64,000 nucleotides of DNA from Streptococcus marmotae. GTDB taxonomy: Bacteria; Bacillota; Bacilli; Lactobacillales; Streptococcaceae. Each line of letters opens with the position of its first letter. The stretch's first letter is position 1. Made by a program: the position numbers and the translations under genes. The notes below the pieces were generated by a model that had not been told where the DNA came from, did not search any database, and was given only the letters and a program-made list of their open reading frames with translations. The stretch is taken from assembly GCF_001623565.1 (NCBI RefSeq), contig NZ_CP015196.1, positions 1,881,501 to 1,945,500 of the forward strand, in the 5' to 3' direction. Below, piece by piece: positions 1-11,100 of the stretch.

Positions 1-1
1 T

Positions 2-808
2 CTGAAATTAGCCAGTGAAGGACATGAAGTCATTCTCCACGGCCGAAATAGTGAAAAGCTACGTGTAGCCCTCAGTGATATTCAACTAAAAACTGGGAAT
101 AAAAACATTCACGGCTACCTAGCTGACTTTTCAAAGCTAGCAGATGTTTATCGTTTTAGTGAGGAGATTCGCAGAGATTTTGACAAGATTGATGTCTTGT
201 TCAATAATGCGGGAGCCTACTTTGGTGACGCCCGTGTGGCAACGGCAGAAAATATCGAGATGACCTTTATGCTGTCTGTCCAAGTTCCCTATATCTTGAC
301 GACAGAGTTGCTGCCTTTGTTGGAACAAGCAGAGGCAGGTAGGGTCGTCCATACCTCTTCCTTTATGCACCATTTTGCCCAAAGCAAGGGCTTGGATTTT
401 GGCTTAGAGAAGAGTTACTCCGCAGCCATGGCCTATAACAATGCCAAACTCTATACCATTTGGTTGGCGATTGCTCAGGCAGAAGCCCTAGAAAAGCAAG
501 GGTCATCGGTTACGGTCAATGCCTATCATCCAGGCCTGATTGCGACCAATTTGGGAAATGACGGAGTCAAACGAAACCTTAAAAGTCGTATCCTGACTAG
601 TTTGATGAAACCATTTTCTAAGGACTTAGACCAAGGGATTGAAACAGGTTACTACCTCACCCTCTCTCCTGAAGTTGCTACCGTATCAGGACGTTACTTT
701 TCAGAAAAGAAGGTAGCCAAGGTTAGTCTGAAAGGCTATGATAGAGATAGAGGACAGGCACTTTTGAATTATTGTCGGGAAAAGCTCACCCTTTTTGAGG
801 AGAATTGA
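2..808 (+). CDS. Short-chain dehydrogenase/reductase (5' end outside window)
   Basis: The frame is open from base 2, so the start codon lies outside the window. The visible 268 residues contain the SDR core: an NNAG motif after the central beta strand (near base 203) and the catalytic YNNAK (Y-x3-K) near base 435. The N-terminal Rossmann glycine motif is missing because of the window edge. The family reduces or oxidises small carbonyl or alcohol substrates with NAD(P)H; the motif spacing resembles the retinol-dehydrogenase/WWOX-like group, so the substrate cannot be named. The stop codon is one base before the next SDR start, which indicates an operon with a paralogue and a flavin oxidoreductase. 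Family call is firm, substrate unknown. Confidence 0.85.
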   Translation: MKLASEGHEVILHGRNSEKLRVALSDIQLKTGNKNIHGYLADFSKLADVYRFSEEIRRDFDKIDVLFNNAGAYFGDARVATAENIEMTFMLSVQVPYILTTELLPLLEQAEAGRVVHTSSFMHHFAQSKGLDFGLEKSYSAAMAYNNAKLYTIWLAIAQAEALEKQGSSVTVNAYHPGLIATNLGNDGVKRNLKSRILTSLMKPFSKDLDQGIETGYYLTLSPEVATVSGRYFSEKKVAKVSLKGYDRDRGQALLNYCREKLTLFEEN

Positions 809-809
809 G

Positions 810-1688
810 ATGACTAAGACTATTTTAATCACAGGTTCGACGGACGGTATTGGTAGACATTTGGCTCTGACCTTGGCAAGAGCAGGACACGAGGTTATTC
901 TTCATGGGCGTAACAAAGAAAAACTGCAAGAAACCTTGATGAGCCTTCAACAGGAAACTGGTAGCAACCTTCTACATGCTTATCGGGCTGATTTTTCTAA
1001 AATAGAGGAAGTCAAGCAGTTTAACAAAGCTATCCAGAGGGACTTTAAAAAGCTAGATATTCTCATCAATAATGCTGGGATATTTTCAGGTTCCAAACGG
1101 CAGGCTAATGAGGAGAATGTCGAACTGACTTTTATGGTGTCCGTCTTGGCTCCCTATATGATTATAAAGGATTTACAGACTTTGTTAGCAAGAACGGAAG
1201 CGGGTCGTATCATCAACACTTCTTCCTATATGCACCACTTTGCAGACACGACAGACTTAGATTTTGGTTTTGAGCGGGTGTACAGTCCCAAGTTAGCTTA
1301 CAATAATTCTAAACTATATATCATTTGGCTTAGCCGTTATTTTGCGGAACAGTTTGCTGATCAGAAACTGCCTATCACGGTCAATTCCTACCACCCAGGC
1401 TTAATTGCCACTAAGATGGTGACGGGGGGTGAACCAATCATAACCAAACAAGCTAACGCTAGTCAGTTAACAGAGGCTAAGAATCAGCCTAAAAGTGTGG
1501 AAGAAGGCATCAAAACCGGCTACTATTTAGCCCTATCAGCTGAAGTTGCTGACCAATCGGGATTTTACTTTGATGATTGTCAGGTCAAACCAGTCACCGA
1601 TCAGAGCTTTTCAACAGTCAGTTTGCAAAAGCTGCTTACCTACTGTGAAGACAAAATTTCTGTTTTTAAGGAGGCAAATCATGGATAA
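810..1688 (+). CDS. Short-chain dehydrogenase/reductase, paralogue of the preceding gene
   Basis: A 292-residue SDR. The Rossmann motif TGSTDGIG is near residue 8, NNAG near residue 90 and the catalytic YNNSK near residue 167. I chose ATG 810 because GAGGAG lies 7 bases upstream; an in-frame TTG at 795 has no ribosome site. It is clearly similar to the upstream gene (shared TSSYMHHFA-like and YNNxKLY segments), so the pair looks like a tandem duplication. It overlaps the next gene by 8 bases, implying translational coupling. The substrate is not evident. It is not a good PhaB candidate: it sits 17 kb from the PHA genes in a separate operon. Confidence 0.88.
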   Translation: MTKTILITGSTDGIGRHLALTLARAGHEVILHGRNKEKLQETLMSLQQETGSNLLHAYRADFSKIEEVKQFNKAIQRDFKKLDILINNAGIFSGSKRQANEENVELTFMVSVLAPYMIIKDLQTLLARTEAGRIINTSSYMHHFADTTDLDFGFERVYSPKLAYNNSKLYIIWLSRYFAEQFADQKLPITVNSYHPGLIATKMVTGGEPIITKQANASQLTEAKNQPKSVEEGIKTGYYLALSAEVADQSGFYFDDCQVKPVTDQSFSTVSLQKLLTYCEDKISVFKEANHG

Positions 1689-2892
1689 ACTCCTGTTGGA
1701 ACCTCTCCAACTTCCAAATGGTCAGGTCTTAGAGAGCCGCTTTTTCAAATCAGCTATGAGTGAAACCATGGCTGACAAGCAACAAGCTCCCTCGGATGAC
1801 TTGATTGCTCTATACGATTACTGGGCCAAGCAGGGTATGGGCGTCCTAGTGACAGGTAATGTCATGGTGGATGGTCGCTATCTGGGAGAACCGGGCAATG
1901 TGGTCCTTGATTCAGACGCTCATTTGAATCAATTTCGAAAATGGGCAGCCGTTGGACAAAAAACCGGTGTCCCTATCTGGCTCCAACTTAATCACCCTGG
2001 CAAACAGATGTATCGCTCCATCAATCAAGAGCCTATTGCACCGAGTGCTATTCCGATTTCAGGCGGTTCAGCGTCTGCCTTTCGTCCGCCCAGAGAGATG
2101 ACCGTTTTCGAGATTAAGGAAGCCAGGGATAAATTTATTGCGGCTGGAGTTCGTGCAAAAGCTGCTGGATTTACAGGGGTACAGTTGCATGCTGCCCATG
2201 GCTACTTAATCAATCAATTCCTCTCGCCAGCTGATAATCAGCGGACAGACCTTTATGGAGGAAGTCTGGACAATCGCCTACGGTTTCTTGTTGAAATTTA
2301 CCAAGGGCTTCGTGAAAAAGTGGGACCTGATTTTACCATTGCACTGAAACTGAATGCCTCTGATTTTAAAGAAGAAGGCTTTGGTTTCGAGGATTGTAAG
2401 TATGTGGTAAAACGTATGGCTGACCTGGGCATTGACCTGATTGAAGTTTCAGGTGGTAATTATGAAACTCCTGTCTTCGGTGGTGAATATGAGAGTGGTG
2501 CTGGCTTTGTCACCTATGCGGTAGCCTTAGCAGACCTTACTTCAGTTCCCATTGTGTCAACAGGTGGCTTTCGTAAGGTCACTCAAATGGAAGAGGCAAT
2601 TGAAGAAGGTGTAGCCATGATTGGTCTTGCACGGCCTTTTGTCCTGCGACCAAGTCTGGTCAATGACTATCGAGAAGACAGTGATTTTCAGCTGTCAACA
2701 CCACGCCTGACAACAGGTCTTTCAAAATTGGATCAGGCACTGGGTCCTATTATCGGTGTTAGTTATTACGAAGCGCAGATGAAGCGTTTGGCCAAGGGAA
2801 GAAGTGTCAAAATCAGTCAAAATGCCTGGCCTTATCTTCTTCAGACAGTCAAAGTCCATGGCCTGTCTGCACTGAAACCGAGACGAAAATAG
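1681..2892 (+). CDS. NADH:flavin oxidoreductase, Old Yellow Enzyme family
   Basis: A 403-residue FMN-dependent TIM-barrel protein, the length expected for a single-domain OYE. ATG 1681 is preceded by AAGGAGG; the frame continues upstream but without a ribosome site. The signature region AAHGYLINQFLSP, followed by RTDLYGGSLDNR, carries the substrate-binding His and phosphate-binding residues typical of YqiG/YqjM-like ene-reductases. There is no C-terminal NADH:FAD domain, so it is not a 2,4-dienoyl-CoA reductase of the large type. It closes the operon with the two SDRs, and together they could reduce alpha,beta-unsaturated carbonyls and then the carbonyl itself. That pairing is inference. Confidence 0.88.
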   Translation: MDKLLLEPLQLPNGQVLESRFFKSAMSETMADKQQAPSDDLIALYDYWAKQGMGVLVTGNVMVDGRYLGEPGNVVLDSDAHLNQFRKWAAVGQKTGVPIWLQLNHPGKQMYRSINQEPIAPSAIPISGGSASAFRPPREMTVFEIKEARDKFIAAGVRAKAAGFTGVQLHAAHGYLINQFLSPADNQRTDLYGGSLDNRLRFLVEIYQGLREKVGPDFTIALKLNASDFKEEGFGFEDCKYVVKRMADLGIDLIEVSGGNYETPVFGGEYESGAGFVTYAVALADLTSVPIVSTGGFRKVTQMEEAIEEGVAMIGLARPFVLRPSLVNDYREDSDFQLSTPRLTTGLSKLDQALGPIIGVSYYEAQMKRLAKGRSVKISQNAWPYLLQTVKVHGLSALKPRRK

Positions 2893-2905
2893 CATAGACT
2901 AGTTA

Positions 2906-2935
2906 AGATTTGAGAGTCAATCTCAGATCTTTTTT
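2906..2935 (+). terminator. Intrinsic terminator of the SDR/OYE operon
   Basis: A 10-bp stem (AGATTTGAGA / TCTCAGATCT, one G-U pair) with a 5-base loop, followed by a T run. It lies 14 bases after the OYE stop and just before the ISL3 left end. Confidence 0.75.
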
Positions 2936-2970
2936 CTGGCTCTTTGTTAAGTGTAGTGGGTAGATGTCAG

Positions 2971-3802
2971 CTAACATCTAGAGAGGACCAAGTTGGTCTT
3001 CTCTTTTTTGATATTGATGGCAATCAAAATCCGCTTTTTGAAGTTTTCAAAGTTCCGAAATCCAAAGGCATTACGCTTGATGACTTTGATAAGATTATTG
3101 GTAGCTTCCAATTTAGCGTTGGAATAAGGCAATTCCAAGGCGTTTAAAACCTTGTCCTTATCCTTTAGAAACGTCTTAAATACCGTCTGGAAAATAGGGT
3201 TAACAGTGGCTATTTCTTGCTCAATTAGGTCAAAGAAATGATCTGAATTCTTCTCTTGGAAATGGAATAAAAGAAGTTGATAGAGTTCATAATGTTGTCG
3301 TAACTCATCTGAGTAGGATAGGAGCTTGTCTAAGATTTCCTTATTGGTCAAATGCATGCGAAAGGTTGGGCGATAAAACCGCTTGTCACTGAGTTTACGG
3401 CTATCTTGTTGTACCAGTTTCCAGTAGCGTTTGAGCGTCTTGTATTCATGCGATTTGCGGTCAAAAGCATTCATGATTTGGGTACGGACACGGTTCATAG
3501 CACGAGCTAAATGTTGCACAACGTGGAAACGATCCAGCACGATTTTGGCATGTGGGAGTGAAACAGTCTGGGAATAGACTGTTTCAGCCTGAGCTTAGAA
3601 ATTGGAGAGCGAAGGGTTTAGCTAATTTGTAGTAAGGGCTAAACATGTCCATAGTGATGAATTTAACGCGGTTTCTGACCTGTCTAGGGTATCGTAGGAA
3701 GTGATTTCGGATGACCGCCTGCGTTCTTCCATCAAGGATAGCGATGATGTTATTTTTGTCTTTCATTTTGAGAAAATTTGTGATAAGATTTAGTTGTTCC
3801 AT
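2971..3802 (-). pseudogene. ISL3-family transposase, disrupted
   Basis: Two pieces remain. The 5' piece (3802 to 3584) begins MEQLNLITNFLKMKDK and then jumps directly into the DDE domain, so the N-terminal zinc-finger and HTH region is deleted. The 3' piece (3540 to 2971) encodes the rest of the catalytic domain with an intact C-terminus that reads through GFRNFENFKKR. Between them a hairpin-containing segment replaces about ten bases and breaks the frame. It cannot encode a working transposase. Confidence 0.85.
3559..3586. repeat. Perfect 11-bp inverted repeat inserted in the transposase
   Basis: TGAAACAGTCT, a 6-base spacer and AGACTGTTTCA form a perfect hairpin. Together with about 30 flanking bases it is absent from the otherwise parallel ISL3 copy at 35330-35360, so it is an insertion rather than transposase sequence. 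It may be a small dispersed hairpin element; that is inference. Confidence 0.6.
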
Positions 3803-4092
3803 ATGAGTCTTTCTAAATGATAGTTTTGTCGCTTTTCATTATAGGTCATATGGAACTTTTTTTCCACATTGAAAAAGGCTCTATAATCTCTGCGGCGGGC
3901 GTACCCACTACAGATATTATAGAGCCTGATTTTAACAAAGAAAGCTATTTTCTTGGTTTATGTAAAAAAATGAAAATAAATCGACCATTTTCTATGTTTT
4001 TCCTATTCTTTTTCTATCTTTTTTCAGTACCCCATTTCTTCTAGACAAGTGAATGAGATAATAGAACAATGAAAAAAGGAGGGAATGATGTA

Positions 4093-4734
4093 ATGAAATA
4101 TGGGTATATTCGTGTATCAACACGAGAGCAAAATATTGATCGTCAACTGACGGCGATGCGTCAAGAAGGGATTAAGGAGGAGTTTTTGTTTATCGATCAG
4201 TCTTCTGGTAAGAATTTTAATCGAAAAGGATACAAAAGAATGCTAAAGCGCCTCGAAAAGGGGGATGAAATCGTGATTAAATCAATTGATCGCTTAGGCC
4301 GTAATTATGATGAAATTATCAAACAATGGAATTACCTTGTAAAAGAAAAAAATATTGACATTATGGTATTGGACTTTCCATTACTGAATACAAATCTGAA
4401 AATTGATAATATTACAGGAAAGTTTATCTCAGACTTATGCCTCCAAGTTTTGTCCTATGTAGCACAAGTTGAGCGTGAAAATATAAAGCAAAGACAATTG
4501 GAAGGGATAATAGAAGCCAAGAAAAAAGGGGTGAAGTTTGGACGTCCGATAAAAAGACGCCCACCAAATTTTGATCACATTATGAAACAGCTAGAGGCGT
4601 CTGAAATAACGCTTCAGATAGCATCCGAAAAATTAGGCATTTCCAAGTCGACTTGTTATCGCTGGATGAGAGCGAGAAAGTCTGATGTGATAGCGCAAAT
4701 AGGAAAAACAAATACAAAATGTAAAGAAAAATAG
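4093..4734 (+). CDS. Orphan serine recombinase (resolvase/invertase family)
   Basis: A 213-residue small serine recombinase. The N-terminal YGYIRVST motif supplies the nucleophilic Ser (about residue 9), DRLGRN follows near residue 68, and the C-terminus has a helix-turn-helix (LQIASEKLGISKSTCYRWM). ATG 4093 is preferred over the in-frame ATG 4069 because GGAGG lies 10 bases upstream of 4093 and nothing comparable precedes 4069. Members cut and rejoin DNA through a Ser-DNA bond at short palindromic sites, giving resolution or inversion. No transposon is attached. The 340-bp region downstream contains two copies of a palindromic sequence and then the giant adhesin gene, so a role in rearranging or regulating that locus is possible but unproven. 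Confidence 0.88.
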   Translation: MKYGYIRVSTREQNIDRQLTAMRQEGIKEEFLFIDQSSGKNFNRKGYKRMLKRLEKGDEIVIKSIDRLGRNYDEIIKQWNYLVKEKNIDIMVLDFPLLNTNLKIDNITGKFISDLCLQVLSYVAQVERENIKQRQLEGIIEAKKKGVKFGRPIKRRPPNFDHIMKQLEASEITLQIASEKLGISKSTCYRWMRARKSDVIAQIGKTNTKCKEK

Positions 4735-4764
4735 AAGATCTCAGGGAGCATCTTCTATTTTTTT
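4730..4764 (+). terminator. Intrinsic terminator after the serine recombinase
   Basis: A perfect 10-bp stem, AATAGAAGAT / ATCTTCTATT, with a 10-base loop and a T run. It overlaps the stop codon of the recombinase gene. Confidence 0.85.
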
Positions 4765-4776
4765 ATAAAAAACATG

Positions 4777-4948
4777 TCAAAAACTAGGGGTTTTGAAAAA
4801 GAAAATTCTCTGTATATTTACATGAAAATAAAATAATGTAGACATACAAAAAGCCTGTTAAATAAGGAAACATATTAACCCCATCATATCTTGTTAAGAT
4901 TATAACATAGAATGTTCAAAAATCCTAGGTTTTGAAAAAGAGAACATC
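4777..4948. repeat. Two direct repeats with palindromic cores upstream of the adhesin gene
   Basis: Repeat 1 starts at 4777 and repeat 2 at 4916, 139 bases apart. Each has the form TCAAAA, eight bases containing CTAG, TTTTGA, then AAAAGARAA. The cores are near-palindromes (TCAAAA...TTTTGA) of 20 bp. They could be operators or recombination sites of the adjacent serine recombinase, or a regulator's binding sites for the adhesin promoter. No convincing -35/-10 pair could be assigned in this 340-bp intergenic region. Confidence 0.6.
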
Positions 4949-5101
4949 TTGTTAAATGAAGAGATAAGATAAACTCGATATCTAAAATTTTAAAATTGTG
5001 GAGGGATAAACATTCTAATTTTAACTTCAAGAGTTAAAAGATAACATCGTACTATTTGTGGGTAATTAAAAATGTACCTAAATTTTTATTTGGAGGAAAA
5101 G

Positions 5102-8100
5102 ATGTTTAAAAGAAAAAAAGACCGTTTTTCAATTCGGAAATTTAAAATTGGAGTTGGCTCTGTATTTTTAGGGTCACTTCTATTGGTAGCACCACAGGTG
5201 TATGCTGATACTGGTGAAGTAGTAGAGGGAACTCCTGCTTCAGAAAATACGACACTAGAATTGCCAACTAATAAAGAAGAAATCAATACGGAAAAGCTTG
5301 AAGATGTCAGTCCTTCTTCTACGACAACATCTGTCCGTGATAAAGTAGCGGTAGATAAAAAAGTCTTGCTTGATGAAGTTGCAGAATTTGAGAAGATTAA
5401 AGACACAGACCAATATGTTCATGCTACTAATAAAGATAGCTATGATCAAGAATTGTCTCGGGCACAGGCTATTTTGGAAAAAGAAGAAGCTCCCCAAGAA
5501 GAGATCAATCAAGTTGCTGCTAGCCTAGCTCAAGCTCGTCAAGCCTTAGACGGAGTTGCTCCGGTAGAGGAAGTAGAACGTGTCGCAGCAACGATTTATA
5601 AAGTAGCCTATACTGATCAAGAGTCTGGTAAGGAAGTTTACTCTGCTAGCCATTCGGTTGCTGAAAAGACAACCTTGCCAATCGATCAGCCAAAAGAGTT
5701 TCATGTGACGGTGGATGCTAAGACAGATTTGAAGATTCAGCCTGCTCTTCAAGGTTACAAATTGGCAGAGAACCAAGCTGAAACGCAGGCAGCCCTCGTT
5801 GTAGAGCGTGGTGGACGTAACAACCTTGTCAACTTCAATGTGGTTCGTGACGACCAAGCTGCTGCTGGTAATAATGATATCGAAGGCCATACTGGCTTTA
5901 GAACAATTCCAGCAGAAAAAACGCCAGAAGAAAATATCGAAAAACTGTATAATCCATCTACAGCAGAAACTGCAAAGCTCTATGAAGAAGAGGCGGCAAA
6001 AGATGTTAGCTCTCTGAAAGCACAGCTGAATTGGCTGGATTGGGGAGACCCATCAGCTGCCCATAATCTAGATGGTGATAAGCTTAAGGTTGGTTCTTAT
6101 TATGAAAAAGAAATCTACCCAGGTTATGTTGTACGGGTAGAAGTAGTAGGTTTAAAACCTTTCAATGCTTCTGATACTTACAAAAAACGTGTAGAGGGAA
6201 CAGAAGCAGAGTCAACTTATGATCCTAATGCTATTAATAACCAAGCAGGAAATAAAAATATTCCTAAGGAAGTTATTGTAAAGCCTCAAAATGGTTATTC
6301 TAATTTATTACAACAAGGTCTTAATGCCGGGAATAAACCAACCATTGGTGCAAATGGAAATGGTGGAAATATCGGTGTTCAATTCAAACTAAAGGCAACT
6401 TATCTTGGCAAGGAAGTTCCAGCTAACTTTTTCTTGGCTACTGGAGAGGAAGCAAGAGGAAATGAAGCTGAAATCTTTGTGACAGATGGAGAACCATTTG
6501 AGTTGTTAGCTGAATTATCAGAAGGGAAAACTAAAGGCTCTTACTTTCCAGCAACAGATCAGAAGGATAATGGTGGTCTTAATGACTTAATTAGAAAGCT
6601 GAAAGCACAGCCTAATCCTGAAGGTTACGAAGTCAAGTATCTTGCGAATGTCAATCCTGAAAAATCTAGAATCGGTATTGCCACAACTCTGGATGGTAAG
6701 CAAGTTGTTTTTGGAGATGGGATAGGTACACGAGTGGCTGGTCCAAATGTAACGGAAAGATGGAGAAGGTCTGTTCCGCTCATCGTTTCGCGAAATGCAA
6801 AAACTGCTGAGTTATATATCATTAGTAATGGTCAACAATCCTTGATGATGGGGGTGGCTGTATTTGATGAAGGAGATGCACCAGAGTCATACGGACCTGT
6901 TGCTCATATGATTTCAGACAAAGTCGTTCAACCATATTTAGGAAGCAAGAAAGCAGACCTTGATATTACTGATCCAAGCAATCTCAAAGTAGACTTTGAA
7001 ACGGATGACTTGTTCAATACAGGAGACGAGGGAGTGCGTCAGTTGGTCGGTGAGGACAAGGTACATCGAACAGGTAGCGGTAAAGAAACTTATATCTTAC
7101 ACAAGGCGCATGATAAGACCTATACATTGGAATTCAAAGCGAGCAATGGTGCAGAGGCTAGCGATGCTGAGCAACCTACGGCTTATGCTTATGCGTGGGC
7201 AGACTTCAATAACAACGGGAAGTTTGACGAAGGCGAACGTTCTGAACTGGTAACAGTAAACAATGCAACAGGTGATTACCAGTTTACTTGGAATAATGTG
7301 CCACAGATGGTGGATCCATCCGTTCGGAAAGTGGCAGTCCGTGCCCGTATCGCCAAAAATCAAAACGACATCGCAAAACCAACAGGAATCGCTTATTCAG
7401 GAGAGGTGGAAGATTTCCAAGTACAAGTAACTCATCCACCACGCGGAGATAAGGAAGAGACCAAAGGCTATGTTGGAGAAAAACAGACTATCAATGTTGA
7501 ATATATAGTAGGAGGTACTAATCCAGTAAAAGACACTTCTGGCAATGGTCGTGTCGAATTTACAGCTTATGGACGTCAAGACTATGACTTTGATACAGAT
7601 AATTTGATTGAAGACAGTGCAGAAGTGAAAATCGTTGCTCCAAATGGTGATCTAGTGGACAGTTGGAAAGAGCCAGGTCAAGGTACTTATACTATTGAAG
7701 GTAAAAAAATTACCTTTACACCAGAAGTAACCTTCACAGGAAAAGCTAAAGGTGTTGTCCTTCGTGTAACTGATAAAAATGGAGCAAGCACAGGCTGGGA
7801 AGCAGCAGATCGGAATGCTTCTGAAACAAAACTTGAGAATGTGAACAACGGAAGTCATACCATTGAAACTAAGACGATGGATGCAGTTTATATTCCAGAG
7901 GTTATCAATAACAAGCCAAAAGGTAAACCAGCTGAAACAGAAGGACCTCAAGGTGTTGCTCAAACAACAGATGCAAAAGCAATGTTCAAAGAGTACACAA
8001 CAGATGACCAAGGTGCACCAACTGACACTGTAACAGACAAGGAATCCTTGAAGCTTGACTCCTTGACCTTGTTGAATGCATCTGGTGAACCAACAACTTC

Positions 8101-11100
8101 TGTCACCGTAGACGGTCAAGGTACTTATACACTAGCTGATGGTGTGATTAAATTCCAACCCCTACCAACCTTTACAGGAACAGCTACACCGGTCAAAGTC
8201 CGTATTGCCGATGCAAGTGGTGATCAAGCAGAAACAACCTATACCCCAACTGTTAAGCCAATTAAACCAACAGCAGTTGAATCAACAACTTCAGGTATTC
8301 AAGGGGCTAAACAAACATCTCCAATCGTATTTGGCGATGACAGCCAACCGAACTCAGTGAACTTCAAAGCAGGTGCTGAATCAGCTCCGATTGATAAATC
8401 AACTATAACCTTGTTAAATGCCGAAGGGGAACCTGCTACAAGTGTAGAAGCAGTGGATGAAACCGGTAAGAAAGTAGGTACGTATAAACTTGATGGGGAA
8501 ACGGTTGTTTTCACTCCAAACAAAGATTTCGTAGGAACACCAGTAGCAGTAACGGTACAAGCAAAAGACGCAAACGGAACACCAGTTACAACAACTTACA
8601 CACCAACAGTTGAAGGCGTTACACCAACAGGAAAAGATGATACGTCAACAGGTAAACAAGGACAACCACAAGAGGGAACTCCGACATTTACTGAAGGTGA
8701 TCCAGCTGTGCCAGTGAACATTTCAGCAGAAAATCCTGCTAAATTCATTGATCCAACAACAGGCGAACCAACTGAAAAAACAGAACTTCCGGCGAAAGAT
8801 AAAGATGGCAAAGAAGTTGGCAAGTACACGATTGATCCTAAGACTGGTAAAGTAACCTTCCAACCAAATCCAGATTTCGTTGGAACAGCAGAACCAGTGA
8901 CAGTTCAAGCGAAAGATGCAAACGGAACCCCAGCAGAAGCAACGTACACACCAACAGTTGAAGGTGTTACACCAACAGGTAAACCGGTAGACTCAACAGG
9001 TAAACAAGGACAACCACAAGAGGGAACTCCGACATTTACTGAAGGTGATCCAGCAGTACCAGTGGAGATTTCAGCAGACAATCCAGCAACATTCTATGAT
9101 CCAGTAACGAAACAACCAATTACTGACACAACTATCCCAGCGATGAAAGACGGTAAAGAAGTTGGTAAGTACACGATTGATCCTAAGACTGGTAAAGTAA
9201 CCTTCCAACCAAATCCAGATTTCGTTGGAACAGCAGAACCAGTGACAGTTCAAGCGAAAGATGCAAACGGAACCCCAGCAGAAGCAACGTACACACCAAC
9301 AGTTGAAGGTGTTACACCAACAGGTAAACCGGTAGACTCAACAGGTAAACAAGGACAACCACAAGAGGGAACTCCTACATTTACTGAAGGTGATCCAGCA
9401 GTACCAGTGGAGATTTCAGCAGACAATCCAGCAACATTCTATGATCCAGTAACGAAACAACCAATTACTGACACAACTATCCCAGCGATGAAAGATGGTA
9501 AACAAGTTGGTACTTACACGATTGATCCTAAGACTGGTAAAGTAACCTTCCAACCAAATCCAGATTTCGTTGGAACAGCAGAACCAGTGACAGTTCAAGC
9601 GAAAGATGCAAACGGAACCCCAGCAGAAGCAACGTACACACCAACAGTAACAGCAGTAACACCAGCAGGTAAACCGGTAGACTCAACAGGTAAACAAGGA
9701 CAACCACAAGAGGGAACTCCTACATTTACTGAAGGTGATCCAGCAGTACCAGTGGAGATTTCAGCAGACAATCCAGCAACATTCTATGATCCAGTAACGA
9801 AACAACCAATTACTGACACAACTATCCCAGCGATGAAAGATGGTAAACAAGTTGGTACTTACACGATTGATCCTAAGACTGGTAAAGTAACCTTCCAACC
9901 AAATCCAGATTTCGTTGGAACAGCAGAACCAGTGACAGTTCAAGCGAAAGATGCGAACGGTACTCCAGCAGAAGCAACGTACACACCAACAGTTGAAGGT
10001 GTTACACCAACAGGTAAACCAGCAGAGTCAACAGGTAAACAAGGACAACCACAAGAGGGAACTCCGACATTTACTGAAGGTGATCCAGCTGTGCCAGTGA
10101 ACATTTCAGCAGAAAATCCTGCTAAATTCATTGATCCAACAACAGGCGAACCAACTGAAAAAACAGAACTTCCGGCGAAAGATAAAGATGGCAAAGAAGT
10201 TGGCAAGTACACGATTGATCCTAAGACTGGTAAAGTAACCTTCCAACCAAATCCAGATTTCGTTGGAACAGCAGAACCAGTGACAGTTCAAGCGAAAGAT
10301 GCGAACGGTACCCCAGCGACAGCGACCTACACACCAACAGTTGAAGGCGTTACACCGACAGCAGAACCAGCAGCAACAACAGGCATTCAAGGAGCTAAAC
10401 AAACATCTCCAATTGTCTTTGATAAAGATGATACCGCTAAGTCTGTGAACTTCAAAGATGGCGATCCAGACGTTAAAGTGGATCCAGAATCTGTAACGCT
10501 ATTGGATGCAGAAGGTAATCCAGCTGAATCTGTAACTGTAACAGATAAAGAAGGCAAACCAGTCGGAACGTATACAATTGAAACTGGAGAAAATGGCAAA
10601 AAAGCGGTAGTCTTTACACCAGAAAAAGACTTCGTAGGCGAAGCACCAGCTGTGACGCTGCAAGCGAAGGATGTGAATGGAACAGCAGTTACAACAACTT
10701 ATGAACCAACAGTAACACCGGTTAAACCAACAGGTGAATCAGCAGTATCAACAGGTAAACAAGGACAAACTCAAGAAGGAACACCAACATTTACGGAAGG
10801 TGATCCAGCTGTGCCAGTGGAGATTTCAGAAGACAATCCAGCTAAGTTCATCGACCCAGAAACTGGAAAAGAAACAGATGCAACAGAACTTCCAGCGAAA
10901 GATAAAGATGGCAAAGAAGTTGGTAAGTATAAAATTGATCCAGCAACTGGTAAAGTGACATTCACACCGAATAAAGACTTTGTCGGAACCCCAGTTCCAG
11001 TAAAAGTCCAAGCGAAAGATGCGAACGGAACCCCAGCGACAGCAACTTATACACCAACAGTAACAGCAGTAACACCAACAGGTAACCCAGCAGAGTCAAC

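Larger units (their letters stand above)
2938..3926 (-). mobile_element. Decayed ISL3-family insertion sequence (IS1167-like), copy 1
   Basis: The ends read GGCTCTTTGTTAAGTGTAGT on the left and, inverted, GGCTCTATAATATCTGTAGT on the right, the same ends as the full-size copy at 34722. It is 989 bp against 1413 bp for that copy, because an internal block coding for the zinc-finger and helix-turn-helix part is gone. No matching 8-bp target duplication flanks it, so it is old or rearranged. Confidence 0.8.

Noticed and set aside
2-1688. SDR genes as PhaB (acetoacetyl-CoA reductase)
   Set aside because: Motifs and operon context point to another SDR group, and the PHA cluster begins 17 kb away; the Hbd-crotonase-PhaJ route is complete without them.
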